From assembly GCF_000960975.1 (NCBI RefSeq), contig NZ_CP010803.1, positions 1,327,908 to 1,391,907 on the forward strand: DNA of 64,000 nucleotides. Reading direction: 5' to 3'. Each line of letters starts with the position of its first letter. The first letter of the stretch is position 1. The notes under the pieces are model-generated. The model was given only the letters and a program-made list of their open reading frames with translations, was not told the DNA's origin and ran no database searches. Both the position numbers and the translations under genes were made by a program. The stretch comes from Martelella endophytica (GTDB lineage: Bacteria; Pseudomonadota; Alphaproteobacteria; Rhizobiales; Rhizobiaceae). Below are positions 1 to 7,468 of this stretch, one piece after another.

Positions 1-203
1 CGGATGAAGGCGGGGATGGCGAGGCCGCCGTCCTCGGGCGGCAAGCGATCGCTGGTGAGCCGGCAGGACATCGCGCTCGTGCAGGCCGCCATCCAGGTGT
101 CGCCGACACTTTTCGCGCCGGCGTCGGCGGCATTCGCCTGGAGGGCAAGAAGGCCGATCGTCGATATCAGGGCACCAGTATAGAAGAGTGAACGCAGTTT
201 CAT
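1..203 (-). CDS. Exported protein of unknown function, N-terminal part only
   Basis: The gene reads leftward and runs off the window edge, so only about 67 residues are visible. They begin with a clear signal peptide (MKLRSLFYTGALISTIGLLA, then a likely AxA cleavage after ...QANA), followed by a stretch with two cysteines (W-M-A-A-C then S-C). That short C-containing start recalls small periplasmic proteins such as DUF1176 or invasion-protein-B (IalB) types, but too little is present to decide. The ATG at 203 is preferred over the in-frame ATG at 209 because it sits about seven bases from an AAGGAAG ribosome site; the 209 start would have no spacing. Confidence 0.6.
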   Translation of the reverse strand, partial: MKLRSLFYTGALISTIGLLALQANAADAGAKSVGDTWMAACTSAMSCRLTSDRLPPEDGGLAIPAFI

Positions 204-588
204 GAACATCTTCCTTTCTGTCCATCACGCGCTGCGCGCGGACCTCGCCGGGGCACAGCGGGTCGTGAGGAAGCGCTCCGAAACGGCCGAAACTGTGACC
301 TGACGGGCATCGGATGATGGCCGTTGTGAGGGATTTTTCGGACGCCAAACGAGAAAAAAATAAAATTTTCCGTACGGAAATTGCTCACAACCGGGACGAT
401 AAGCCATCAAAATCAGCGCCGCAGCTGCCAATGCGGCCCGATTTGCGAGGAGCGATTTAAGCCTCTGTTTTCAGGATGATTTCGCCCCCAAAATGCGGCG
501 ATCGCCATGCCGAATAGGCGTTTGCGCAGAATCTTCAAGGGCAATTGCCGTCAACGTTTTGAAGACAGAGCGGTACTCAAAAAGGTCT
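204..588. other. Intergenic region between divergent genes
   Basis: This stretch separates the leftward exported-protein gene from the rightward small-protein array. I see no convincing reading frame: the frames that exist have no ribosome site and no protein-like composition. An A-rich run near 345-370 could belong to the promoter of the leftward gene. Its right edge holds the promoter annotated at 589-616. Confidence 0.4.
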
Positions 589-616
589 CTTGTTGGTCGG
601 GTGATTAAACTTATAT
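589..616 (+). promoter_or_regulatory. Promoter of first small exported protein
   Basis: CTTGTT at 589-594, a 16-base spacer and TTATAT at 611-616 match the rhizobial housekeeping consensus (CTTGAC-N17-CTATAT) and also resemble RpoH heat-shock promoters. The -10 side (TGATTAAACTTATATCC, 602-618) is repeated almost exactly before the second paralogue at 984-1000. Confidence 0.6.
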
Positions 617-662
617 CCCGGCTCATCAAACGCAACACTGAACGTTTTCAGGAGAGACTAAC

Positions 663-893
663 ATGAACAAGATTTTCGCATCCGCAGCCCTCGTAACCGT
701 CCTGGCCGCCCCTGCCGCTTTTGCGGTTCAGCCGACCGCCATTCCGGACACCGGCAAGCTGACCAAGGCTCCCGTCGGTTCCGCCGTCGAAATCCGCGCC
801 AAGGACCAGTTCGGTAACGAATACCAGAACATCTTCCAGGTTGCCGAAGACGGCTCGCTGGAATTTGTCCATCAGCTGCCAGAAAGCAACTGA
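663..893 (+). CDS. Small exported protein, paralogue 1 of 3
   Basis: A 76-residue protein with a textbook signal peptide (MNKIFASAALVTVLAAPAAF, cleavage after AxA near residue 22), leaving a mature protein of about 54 residues with no cysteine and no membrane segment. The mature part reads Q-P-T-A-I-P-D-T-G-K-L-T, then a V-E-I-R-A-K-D-Q-F-G-N-E-Y core and an acidic, variable tail. It is the first of three tandem paralogues; the next is nearly identical over the first 65 residues. An AGGAGAG ribosome site lies seven bases upstream. I do not recognise the family; a periplasmic or extracellular role is all that can be inferred. Confidence 0.85.
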   Translation: MNKIFASAALVTVLAAPAAFAVQPTAIPDTGKLTKAPVGSAVEIRAKDQFGNEYQNIFQVAEDGSLEFVHQLPESN

Positions 894-911
894 TGACGAA
901 CCGGAGTTAAT

Positions 912-966
912 GGGGTCCGCTGCACGACCTGATGGTCATCAAAAAAATTGCATCAGACCCCTTTTC
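912..966 (+). terminator. Possible terminator after paralogue 1
   Basis: GGGGTC (912-917) pairs with GACCCC (956-961) and TGCA (921-924) with TGCA (949-952), enclosing a smaller GATG/CATC stem; the structure ends in CTTTTCTCCT. The loop is long for a standard terminator, so this is tentative. Confidence 0.35.
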
Positions 967-970
967 TCCT

Positions 971-998
971 CTTGTTAATCATCTGATTAAACCTATAT
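971..998 (+). promoter_or_regulatory. Promoter of second small exported protein
   Basis: CTTGTT at 971-976, 16-base spacer, CTATAT at 993-998: the same architecture as the promoter at 589-616, with 15 of 17 bases shared around the -10. It lies about 150 bases before its gene, which leaves a longer leader than in paralogue 1. Confidence 0.6.
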
Positions 999-1149
999 CT
1001 GTCTTACCAGAGCAAAGAGCGCTCCGACCCATTCACGAGCCGGCACCCGAAGCTCTGAGGATTGAAATCGCGCATGATTGGCATGACTGTCCCTTCCTCC
1101 CGGGACGACGGCCAGATGCGCAGTTTATTTCTCTGAAGGAGAGAGTGTC

Positions 1150-1380
1150 ATGAACAAGATTTTTGCATCCGCAGCCCTCGTAACCGTCCTGGCCGCCCCT
1201 GCCGCATTTGCGATCCAGCCGTCTGCCATTCCGGATACCGGCAAGCTCACCAATGCGCCCGTTGGCTCCGCGGTCGAAATCCGCGCCAAGGACCAGTTCG
1301 GTAACGAATACCAGAACATTTTCCAGGTGAAGGAAGACGGCTCGCTGAAGCTCGTCGACCAGGTTCGCCAGAGCGACTAA
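1150..1380 (+). CDS. Small exported protein, paralogue 2 of 3
   Basis: A 76-residue paralogue of the gene at 663. The signal peptide differs by one residue near its end (V to I after the AxA site), and the core K-D-Q-F-G-N-E-Y-Q-N-I-F-Q-V is unchanged. The C-terminal tail differs: this copy ends L-V-D-Q-V-R-Q-S-D, as does paralogue 3, whereas paralogue 1 ends V-H-Q-L-P-E-S-N. The near-identity of signal peptides at both protein and DNA level points to recent duplication or gene conversion. It has its own promoter and an AAGGAGAG ribosome site. Confidence 0.85.
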   Translation: MNKIFASAALVTVLAAPAAFAIQPSAIPDTGKLTNAPVGSAVEIRAKDQFGNEYQNIFQVKEDGSLKLVDQVRQSD

Positions 1381-1457
1381 TCGCGAAATCATAACAGATC
1401 ATGGGACGGGGCCGTTCGCGGCCTCCGATCCCGAATGACATCAAAGGAAGAAACACC

Positions 1458-1691
1458 ATGAAGAAGATTCTTGCATCCGCAGCCCTGCTGTCCGTCCTCG
1501 CCGCCCCGGCCGCCTTTGCCCTGCAGCCGACCGCTGTTCCGGACACCGGCAAGCTGACCAAGTCGCCGGCCGGCAGCACCGTGCAGATCCGCGCGAATGA
1601 TCAGTTCGGCACCGAATACAACAACTATTACGTTGTGCAGCAGGACGGTACGCTGAAGCTGGTAGACCAGGTTCGCCAGAGCGACGACTGA
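1458..1691 (+). CDS. Small exported protein, paralogue 3 of 3
   Basis: A 77-residue, more diverged member of the same array: MKKILASAALLSVLAAPAAF signal peptide, then Q-P-T-A-V-P-D-T-G-K-L-T and a core with N-N-Y-Y-V-V-Q-Q-D-G-T replacing Q-N-I-F-Q-V. The frame stays open upstream of 1458, but the ATG at 1458 aligns with its paralogues and has an AAAGGAAG ribosome site, so it is the start. No separate promoter is obvious in the 77 bases after paralogue 2, so the two are probably co-transcribed and end at the strong terminator at 1721-1753. Confidence 0.85.
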   Translation: MKKILASAALLSVLAAPAAFALQPTAVPDTGKLTKSPAGSTVQIRANDQFGTEYNNYYVVQQDGTLKLVDQVRQSDD

Positions 1692-1720
1692 ACTGCGTTC
1701 CCTCGGGACAGTCGAAAGAA

Positions 1721-1754
1721 GGGCGACCGCCAAGGCGGTCGCCCTTAATTTTTG
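1721..1754 (+). terminator. Strong terminator between convergent genes
   Basis: GGGCGACCGCC (1721-1731), AA loop, GGCGGTCGCCC (1734-1744): an 11-bp perfect stem followed by TTAATTTTT. The upstream side (GTCGAAAGAA) gives a T-rich tail on the other strand too, so it may also end the leftward tyrosine-kinase gene. Confidence 0.9.
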
Positions 1755-1784
1755 TCCGGATTTCCGGAAGGCCTGAACGACGAG

Positions 1785-3893
1785 CTATTTGCTCAGATAA
1801 TACTTGTCATCGTAATGGGCGGCATAGCCATACCCGTAGCCATAGCTGTAGCCGTAGCGCTTGAAGCCATTGGGGTCGATCTGGTTGAGCACGACGCCGC
1901 CGATGACCTTGTCCTCGAACAGCCGGATCGCTTCTTCAACCTGCTGCTGATGGGTCGAATCCCACTTCACCACGAACAGCACCATGTCGACGAACTGGCT
2001 GACGACGCGGGCATCGGGCACGATCAAGGCGGGCGGCGTGTCGATGACGATGACATCGTAGCGTGCGCGAGCCTCGTCAAGCAGGGTGCGCATTCGCTCC
2101 GACGAAAGCACGTCGGCCGCGTTGGCTTCGGACTTCTCGCCGAACAGGACATCGAGGCCGTGTTCCTCGCTGTGCCAGACCGCCTCTTCCAGCGCTACGC
2201 GCCCGGTGAGCACCGATATCACGCCGGCGAGGGTCTTCGGACGCGAGAAATACTGATCGAGCGAAAGGCGACGGAGGTCGCCCTCGATCAGCAGCACCTT
2301 CTTGCCCATGCCGACGAAATTGAGCGCCAGCGCCGCGCCGGTCGTCGTCTTGCCCTCGCCGGGGATGGCCGAGGTGGTGACGAGCACCTGCGGCGGCTTG
2401 TCGATATTGCCGAGCAGGACGGAGGTTCTGAGATTGCGGACGGATTCGGTGACCGGCGACGTCGGATTGTCGCGAATGAAGGTCAGCACGTCGCGGCGCC
2501 CCTTGCCGGCTATCAGCGGGATCTGTCCGAGCACCGGCAGTCCGGTGGCCTCTTCGATCTCCTGCGATGAACGGAAGGTCTTGTGGCGCATCTCCATCAG
2601 CAGAACCAGGCCGCTGCCGGCGCCGAAGCCGAGCATGGCGGAAAGCAGCACGATCAGCTTCTTGTTCGGCTTGGCCGGAAAGACCGGCTGCACCGAATAG
2701 GAAATGATCCGGCTGTCGGCCTGCTGAATGCCCTGCTGGGCGGAAGTTTCCTTCAGCCGCGCCAGGAAATATTCGTAAAGCGTGCGGTTGGCCTCGGCTT
2801 CGCGGGTCAGCTGTTCAAGCTCGACGGAGGCGTCGCTTTCGGTCTTGATGCGCGTTTCAAGCGCCTGTTCCGAGGTTTCGAGCACATTCAGCTGTTCCTG
2901 GCTGCGCTGCACCGTGCTGCGGGCGTCGGTAAGGATGGTCTGGAACCGCGTTTCGAACTGCGCAGCCGCCGCCGGATCGCGCGGGGCGCGGCGGGCGAGG
3001 TCGGAAAGGAGGGCATCGCCTGCGGCCTCGGCCCTGCCGTCATAGCCCTCGGCCGAAGCGAGCCTCTCCAGGAGGGCGGTTGATTCCGCGAGGTTCCGCT
3101 TGTTTTCCGCAACCCTGTCGCGGACCGACTTCAACTGGCGCTCGAGCCCGGTCAGGACCTCGGGCGAGATCATCGGCGTTTCGGTCTTGAAGTTCTTGAC
3201 CGCGTTTTCGGAGTTCTCGAGGCTGATTTTCAGCTCGCTGACCTGATCGGTGAGCCAGTTGATCGCCTGCACTGTCGCATCGCGCTTCACATCGATCTGG
3301 CTCTGCACATATTGCTTGGCAATCGTATCGGCGATCTCGGCTGCCTTTGCGGCATCCTCGGACAGCACCGTGATCCTGAAGGCGGTGGTATTGGGTACGA
3401 CGGAAACACTGTAGGCGTTCAGGAGCGAATCGACGACGCGGTCGTGTGTTGCCGCGTCAGAGGGCACTGGCGCATCCGACTGCGGTCGGGCTCCGATAGA
3501 GCCCAGTATCGCGGCCTTCATCCTCGAAATGAGGCTGACCTCGCGAAGAGAGGAGTTGAACTCAGGGTCGGCTGTCAGGTCGAGGGTATCGACGACGTTG
3601 CCGGCGAGGATGCGCGAGCGCATCACCTGGATCTCGGTCTGGATGACGGTGTCATCGCTTGTCAGCTGGCTGATCACGCTCGGCAGGTCGATCACCTGCT
3701 CGGCCTGACTGTTCAGCATGACCACGGAAGACGCGCTGTAGATCGGTTTCGTGACGAAGAACGCGTAGTAGAAGCCGACAGCCGCGAAACACAAGGTCAC
3801 GGCAAGGATGATGAATTTTCCCCGCCAGAACAGCGAGAACAGCTTCCCGAGGTCGATTTCGTCATTTTCGATGTATTCTTGACGGTCTCTCAT
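1785..3893 (-). CDS. ExoP/GumC-type polysaccharide co-polymerase and tyrosine autokinase
   Basis: A 702-residue inner-membrane protein that controls chain length and export of a surface polysaccharide. The order of domains is: Wzz domain from residue ~15 with a first membrane helix (~31-51), a long periplasmic coiled-coil region, a second helix at ~415-437, and a cytoplasmic BY-kinase domain. The kinase shows Walker A P-G-E-G-K-T-T-T-G (Lys ~515), the Walker A' segment L-L-I-E-G-D-L-R-R and V-I-V-I-D-T-P-P. The C-terminus is a tyrosine cluster (Y-G-Y-S-Y-G-Y-G-Y-G-Y...Y-Y-L-S-K), the autophosphorylation tail of this family. No glycosyltransferase or wzx/wzy gene is nearby, so the polymer is unknown. 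A GGTGAG site precedes the ATG. Confidence 0.92.
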   Translation of the reverse strand: MRDRQEYIENDEIDLGKLFSLFWRGKFIILAVTLCFAAVGFYYAFFVTKPIYSASSVVMLNSQAEQVIDLPSVISQLTSDDTVIQTEIQVMRSRILAGNVVDTLDLTADPEFNSSLREVSLISRMKAAILGSIGARPQSDAPVPSDAATHDRVVDSLLNAYSVSVVPNTTAFRITVLSEDAAKAAEIADTIAKQYVQSQIDVKRDATVQAINWLTDQVSELKISLENSENAVKNFKTETPMISPEVLTGLERQLKSVRDRVAENKRNLAESTALLERLASAEGYDGRAEAAGDALLSDLARRAPRDPAAAAQFETRFQTILTDARSTVQRSQEQLNVLETSEQALETRIKTESDASVELEQLTREAEANRTLYEYFLARLKETSAQQGIQQADSRIISYSVQPVFPAKPNKKLIVLLSAMLGFGAGSGLVLLMEMRHKTFRSSQEIEEATGLPVLGQIPLIAGKGRRDVLTFIRDNPTSPVTESVRNLRTSVLLGNIDKPPQVLVTTSAIPGEGKTTTGAALALNFVGMGKKVLLIEGDLRRLSLDQYFSRPKTLAGVISVLTGRVALEEAVWHSEEHGLDVLFGEKSEANAADVLSSERMRTLLDEARARYDVIVIDTPPALIVPDARVVSQFVDMVLFVVKWDSTHQQQVEEAIRLFEDKVIGGVVLNQIDPNGFKRYGYSYGYGYGYAAHYDDKYYLSK

Positions 3894-4160
3894 CTCACCC
3901 AGATTCTAAAATTGAAGTAAGTCGCTGAAAATAAATTAAAAAATCACAACCGCCCTGACGCACGCCGTTTCGCAATTCGCGTTGCCAATCGCCTCCTCCG
4001 TCCGTTGTGTTGGCAACATAGCGGAACAGAGACGCGGAGGCATCAGATTTATCGAGAATAATTCAGAAAATTAGCAGATTCCGAATTTCAGGGGGAAGCG
4101 CGTTCCGGCCACTAGGGGCCGAGGGCGAGCCCCAAAGGCCCTTGTCGCATTGTGTGCAGA

Positions 4161-4201
4161 CAAAAGAAAACGCCCACCGGGGGAGGAGGATCCGGTGGGC
4201 G
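4161..4201 (-). terminator. Terminator formed by last Cuckoo hairpin
   Basis: On the minus strand, CGCCCACCGG (from 4201), a loop holding CCTCCTCCC, then CCGGTGGGCG and TTTTCTTTTG. The 10-bp perfect stem plus U tract makes this both the last of three motif hairpins and an intrinsic terminator for the DUF1127-RNA transcript. Confidence 0.85.
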
Positions 4202-4290
4202 TCATCGGTTCGGCCGGCGACTGGGAGGAGGAGTATCGCTGGCCGAGATCGGAGGCGCCGGGAGGAGGAGAGCGCAACTCCGATATTCAT
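4163..4290 (-). ncRNA. Cuckoo-type small RNA with three CCUCCUCCC-loop hairpins
   Basis: Read on the minus strand, three hairpins follow each other, each showing CCUCCUCCC in its loop: 4284-4248 (ATCGGAG/CTCCGAT with inner GCGC/GCGC), 4245-4211 (CGGCC.GCGA stem with one mismatch) and 4201-4171 (10-bp perfect stem ending in a U tract). They lie directly behind a DUF1127 gene on the same strand. This combination is the defining arrangement of the Cuckoo RNAs described in alphaproteobacteria (CcsR1-4 of Rhodobacter), where the loops act as anti-Shine-Dalgarno sites and the RNAs are cut from the DUF1127 mRNA under stress. Exact ends are not visible. Confidence 0.8.
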
Positions 4291-4324
4291 GTTGATCCGG
4301 GCAAACCCGGATCAGAAATCTTTG

Positions 4325-4468
4325 TTAGAACGAGGCCTTGCGGGCGACGCGACGGATGTCCTGACGGTCGATGCCGAGGTCATGCAGTTCGCGGTTGCTC
4401 ATGCGGCCAAGTTCGGTAACCGTTTCGCGGTACTTGAGCCAGTTGCTGAAGGAACGGGTCATGCTCAT
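4325..4468 (-). CDS. DUF1127 small protein
   Basis: A 47-residue basic protein: MSMTRSFSNWLKYRETVTEL, then G-R-M-S-N-R-E-L-H-D-L-G-I-D-R-Q-D-I-R-R, the classic DUF1127 (YjiS-like) core. Members with Arg-rich helices bind RNA in Rhodobacter (CcaF1) and affect RNA maturation; in Agrobacterium they influence phosphate and carbon metabolism. A GGAGA site eight bases upstream selects the ATG at 4468 rather than the second Met at 4462. Just after the stop lies a 9-bp perfect hairpin with a CAAA loop (4293-4314) lacking a U tract; beyond it comes the Cuckoo RNA. I infer one transcript for protein and RNA. Confidence 0.88.
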   Translation of the reverse strand: MSMTRSFSNWLKYRETVTELGRMSNRELHDLGIDRQDIRRVARKASF

Positions 4469-4624
4469 TGTCCGGTCTCCTGTGTTGGTCATTGCTTCGC
4501 TCTTGTTGACCTACATATACGCGGACGATCCGGAGTGAGGCAGTGGGGCAAGAGCAATGCCCCTATGCAAAAAACGCAGAGCTCGAAAATCCGGCCGCTC
4601 AGAAAATGAGCATAGCCGTGCACC

Positions 4625-5275
4625 TCATCCGTTCTGCTTCAGCCAGCCGATGACGGCTTCGGTGGCGCGGCGGGCGTGGGCATTCAGCCCTTCCTCGGAG
4701 GTATCGAAACCGAAAACCTCTGCAAGCGTAAAACGGTTGGACACCGGGAAATAGCAGAGCGAGGCGATCAGCAGATAGACATCGACGGGCCGCGCCTCGC
4801 GCAGGAAAACCCCGTCACGGCGACCGCGTTCGAGAACGTCGGCGAGTTTGACCAGCAGTTTGGACTGGATTTCGCGGCGGTCGCCAATGCTGCCGACCGA
4901 GGACCCCTTCCTCAGGTTCTCGGTGTTGAGCATGGTGATGAACCAGGGCCGGGTGCGGAAATGAGTCATGGTGAACATCACCAGTGCCGCCACCGCGTCT
5001 TCCGGCGTCAGTTCGTCGAGGTGAAGTTTTTCCTCGCCGGCGCGGATCTGCACATAGGCTTCGCGCAGCGCGGCCTTGTAGAGCTCGTCCTTGTCGCCGA
5101 AATAATCGTAGAGCAGCGGCTTCGACAGGCCGGCTTCGGCGGCGATGCGGTCGACGCGGGCGCCGTCGTAGCCGACGGAGGAGAACTCGTCGAGCGCCGC
5201 CTGCAGGATCGCCGCGCGCGAAGCCTCCGCATCGCGCGTGCCCCGTTTCGTCTTTACCGCTGTCCGCCTTGCCAC
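4625..5275 (-). CDS. TetR-family repressor of the tct operon
   Basis: A 216-residue regulator. The N-terminal helix-turn-helix reads A-A-I-L-Q-A-A...G-Y-D-G-A-R-V-D-R-I-A-A-E-A-G-L-S-K-P-L-L-Y-D-Y-F-G-D-K-D-E-L, a standard TetR DNA-binding domain; the C-terminal half is the ligand and dimer domain. It starts with GTG, with AAGGAGAG upstream overlapping the end of tctA (12-base gap), so it is the last gene of tctCBA-tetR. I infer that it represses its own operon and the catabolic operon at 8619-11753 through the two shared operators. The ligand is unknown; it is probably the transported carboxylate or a product. Confidence 0.85.
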   Translation of the reverse strand: MARRTAVKTKRGTRDAEASRAAILQAALDEFSSVGYDGARVDRIAAEAGLSKPLLYDYFGDKDELYKAALREAYVQIRAGEEKLHLDELTPEDAVAALVMFTMTHFRTRPWFITMLNTENLRKGSSVGSIGDRREIQSKLLVKLADVLERGRRDGVFLREARPVDVYLLIASLCYFPVSNRFTLAEVFGFDTSEEGLNAHARRATEAVIGWLKQNG

Positions 5276-5287
5276 GCCGATCTCTCC

Positions 5288-6826
5288 TTAATTCGCACTC
5301 ATATCTTCCCCGTTAGCATCGCCACGCCGCCGTTTGAAGCTTGCAAACCGGCGAACGGCCGGAATCGAGAACAGGATGGTGAGTGTGATCAGCACCGCGA
5401 AGCCGGCGGAAACCGGCCTTGTGAAGAAGGCGGTGATGTCGCCATTGGAGAGGATCAGCCCGCGCCGGAGGCTCTTGTCGAGCAGGCTGCCGAGGATGAT
5501 GCCGAGCACCAGCGGCGCCATCGGGTAGTTGAGACGCCTGAGGACATAGCCGCCGACACCGAAGGCGAACATCACCCAGATATCGAAGATCCGCTGGGAG
5601 AGCGCATAGGGGCCGATGACGCAGAGCGTGAACACCATCGGCATCAGGATCGTGCGCGGCACCTGCAGCACCTTGACGAAAAGCGGCGTCAGCGCCATGC
5701 CGAACAGACCCATGGCGATGGTCGCGAAGATCAGCATGACGGCGATGAGATAGATCATGTCCGGCTGGTCGAACATGATCATCGGGCCGGGGCGGACGCC
5801 ATGCAGGAACAGCGCCGCAATCAGCACCGCAGCCGAAGCCGAACCCGGCACGCCGAGCGTCAGCGTCGGGATCAGCGAGCCGGGAACGACGGCGGAATTG
5901 CCGGTCTCGGCCGCGATCAGCCCTTCCTGGCTGCCCTTGCCGAACTCTTCACGCTCCTTCGAGTGGCGCTTGGCGGCGGCATAGGATCCCCAGGCGCCGA
6001 TATCCTCGCCGACACCCGGAATGATGCCGACCAGCGTGCCGATGATGCCGGATTCGAGCACAGTGCGCTTGTAGCGCCAGACGCTCCCGAAAAGCTCCTT
6101 CAACGGCGCGGGCACCGATTTTGCCCTGGCCATCTCCGCGGCCGGAAGCGTCATCGCGAACAGCACCTCGGCAAAACCGAAAGCGCCGACCATGGCCGGG
6201 ATCAGCTCGATACCGCCATTCATCTGCTGGACGCCGAAATTGAAGCGGACGAAGGAGTGAATGCCTTCCGAGCCGATCATCGCCACTGACAGGCCGATCA
6301 GTCCGGCCATATAGCCCTTCAGCGGTTCGCCGGAATGGGTGAGCTGACCGGAAATGATGATGCCGAACAGCGCCAGCCAGAAGAATTCGTAGGAGCCGAA
6401 GCCGAATGCGGCTTCCGCCAGCGGCGGCGCGATCATCACCAGCATGGCGATGCCGACCAGCGTGCCGAGCATGGAACCGAGGGTGGCGATCGCCATGGCG
6501 AGGCTACCCTTGCCCTTGCGCACCAGCGGGAAGCCGTCGAGCGCGGTGGCGGCACTCGCCGGCGTGCCGGGAATATTGAGCAGGATGGCGCTGCGCGAGC
6601 CGCCATAGATTGCCCCGACATACATGCAGATCAGCACCATGATCGCGGTGTTGCGGTCAAGCGAATAGGTCAGCGTCGTCAGAAGCGCGACGCCCATCGT
6701 CGCCGTCAGGCCGGGCAGCGCGCCGACGAAGATGCCGAGCAGCGTCGCCCAGGCGACGTTGAACAGCATCATCGGCGTTGTAAGTTCGGCAAAGGCGCTT
6801 GAGAGCGCGTCGATGACAGGGGTCAT
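5288..6826 (-). CDS. tctA: Tripartite tricarboxylate transporter, large permease TctA
   Basis: A 512-residue inner-membrane protein with about eleven to twelve hydrophobic segments, the large subunit of a TTT transporter. Family marks are visible: the N-terminal G-A-L-P-G-L-T-A-T-M-G-V-A-L-L and G-G-S-R-S-A-I-L-L-N-I-P-G-T-P repeats and the internal I-P-G-V-G-E-D-I-G-A-W copy. It couples cation movement to uptake of a carboxylate delivered by the TctC protein. Its ATG overlaps the tctB stop (ATGA), a sign of translational coupling. The substrate cannot be read from sequence; the adjoining sugar-acid-like catabolic operon suggests an organic acid or sugar acid. Confidence 0.93.
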   Translation of the reverse strand: MTPVIDALSSAFAELTTPMMLFNVAWATLLGIFVGALPGLTATMGVALLTTLTYSLDRNTAIMVLICMYVGAIYGGSRSAILLNIPGTPASAATALDGFPLVRKGKGSLAMAIATLGSMLGTLVGIAMLVMIAPPLAEAAFGFGSYEFFWLALFGIIISGQLTHSGEPLKGYMAGLIGLSVAMIGSEGIHSFVRFNFGVQQMNGGIELIPAMVGAFGFAEVLFAMTLPAAEMARAKSVPAPLKELFGSVWRYKRTVLESGIIGTLVGIIPGVGEDIGAWGSYAAAKRHSKEREEFGKGSQEGLIAAETGNSAVVPGSLIPTLTLGVPGSASAAVLIAALFLHGVRPGPMIMFDQPDMIYLIAVMLIFATIAMGLFGMALTPLFVKVLQVPRTILMPMVFTLCVIGPYALSQRIFDIWVMFAFGVGGYVLRRLNYPMAPLVLGIILGSLLDKSLRRGLILSNGDITAFFTRPVSAGFAVLITLTILFSIPAVRRFASFKRRRGDANGEDMSAN

Positions 6827-7323
6827 GGCAGGCGCACCAGAAACAGATCTTCAAAAAGGTATGACACCGCGCCGCCGAAGAGGATCGCAATCACCAGCGC
6901 GCGAACGATGGTGATGATCATGGCGCGTCGCGGCATGCCGGGCGAGAGCTCGAAGACGAGCATGAAGGTGGCGACGAAGAGGCTGCTGGCCACCCAGAAA
7001 TGGATGCGACCGACAAGCACAATGGCATAGAGCGCACAAAGCGCGATCAGGCCGGAAAGCCGCAAAAGCTCCTCGCGGGTCACTAAGCCGCTTGCCCGGC
7101 GCTCGTCTTCACCATCGCGGCTGCGCAGGATGCCGACAAGCTGAAGGCTCGCGACGATGGTCATGGCGATGCCGAGCACGATCGGCAGCAGGCCCGGGAA
7201 GCTTGCCGGCGGGATATGACGCACTTCCAGCCGGTCCATGGTGTAACCGCCAATAAGCTGCGCGATCCCGACAGCCAGCAGGATGGTCGCGACGGCAATG
7301 TCGACGGAGCGGATTTTCAGCAT
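6823..7323 (-). CDS. tctB: Tripartite tricarboxylate transporter, small permease TctB
   Basis: A 166-residue protein with four predicted membrane helices (first at I-A-V-A-T-I-L-L-A-V-G-I-A-Q-L-I-G-G), the expected size and topology for TctB. The frame is open upstream, but the ATG at 7323 has a GGAGG site five bases away and gives a normal N-terminus; the upstream part is the palindromic repeat and spacer after tctC. It overlaps tctA by four bases. Confidence 0.88.
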   Translation of the reverse strand: MLKIRSVDIAVATILLAVGIAQLIGGYTMDRLEVRHIPPASFPGLLPIVLGIAMTIVASLQLVGILRSRDGEDERRASGLVTREELLRLSGLIALCALYAIVLVGRIHFWVASSLFVATFMLVFELSPGMPRRAMIITIVRALVIAILFGGAVSYLFEDLFLVRLP

Positions 7324-7422
7324 GAAGCCTCCGAGGAAATTGGATGAGACGGCAGCGAAGCCGCCCCGGTTTTGTGGTGCTGGAAGACGGCCTCGACGTC
7401 TTCCGCAGGCCCCTCCACCAGA

Positions 7423-7447
7423 GATCTCCCCCTCAAGGGGGGAGATC
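7423..7447. repeat. G-tract palindromic repeat, copy 1
   Basis: GATCTCCCCCT, CA, AGGGGGGAGATC: a near-perfect hairpin in the spacer between tctC and tctB, followed by cgagtggagcaagcgg. Related palindromes lie at 36768-36901 and 42945-42968. Inside the operon it may lower downstream expression or stabilise the tctC message. Confidence 0.75.
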
Positions 7448-7468
7448 GAGTGGAGCAAGCGGCCGACG

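Noticed and set aside
663..1691. Tandem repeats resembling a CRISPR or satellite array
   Set aside because: The repeats are whole paralogous genes of ~230 bases with signal peptides, spaced unevenly; no short repeat-spacer pattern exists anywhere in the window.
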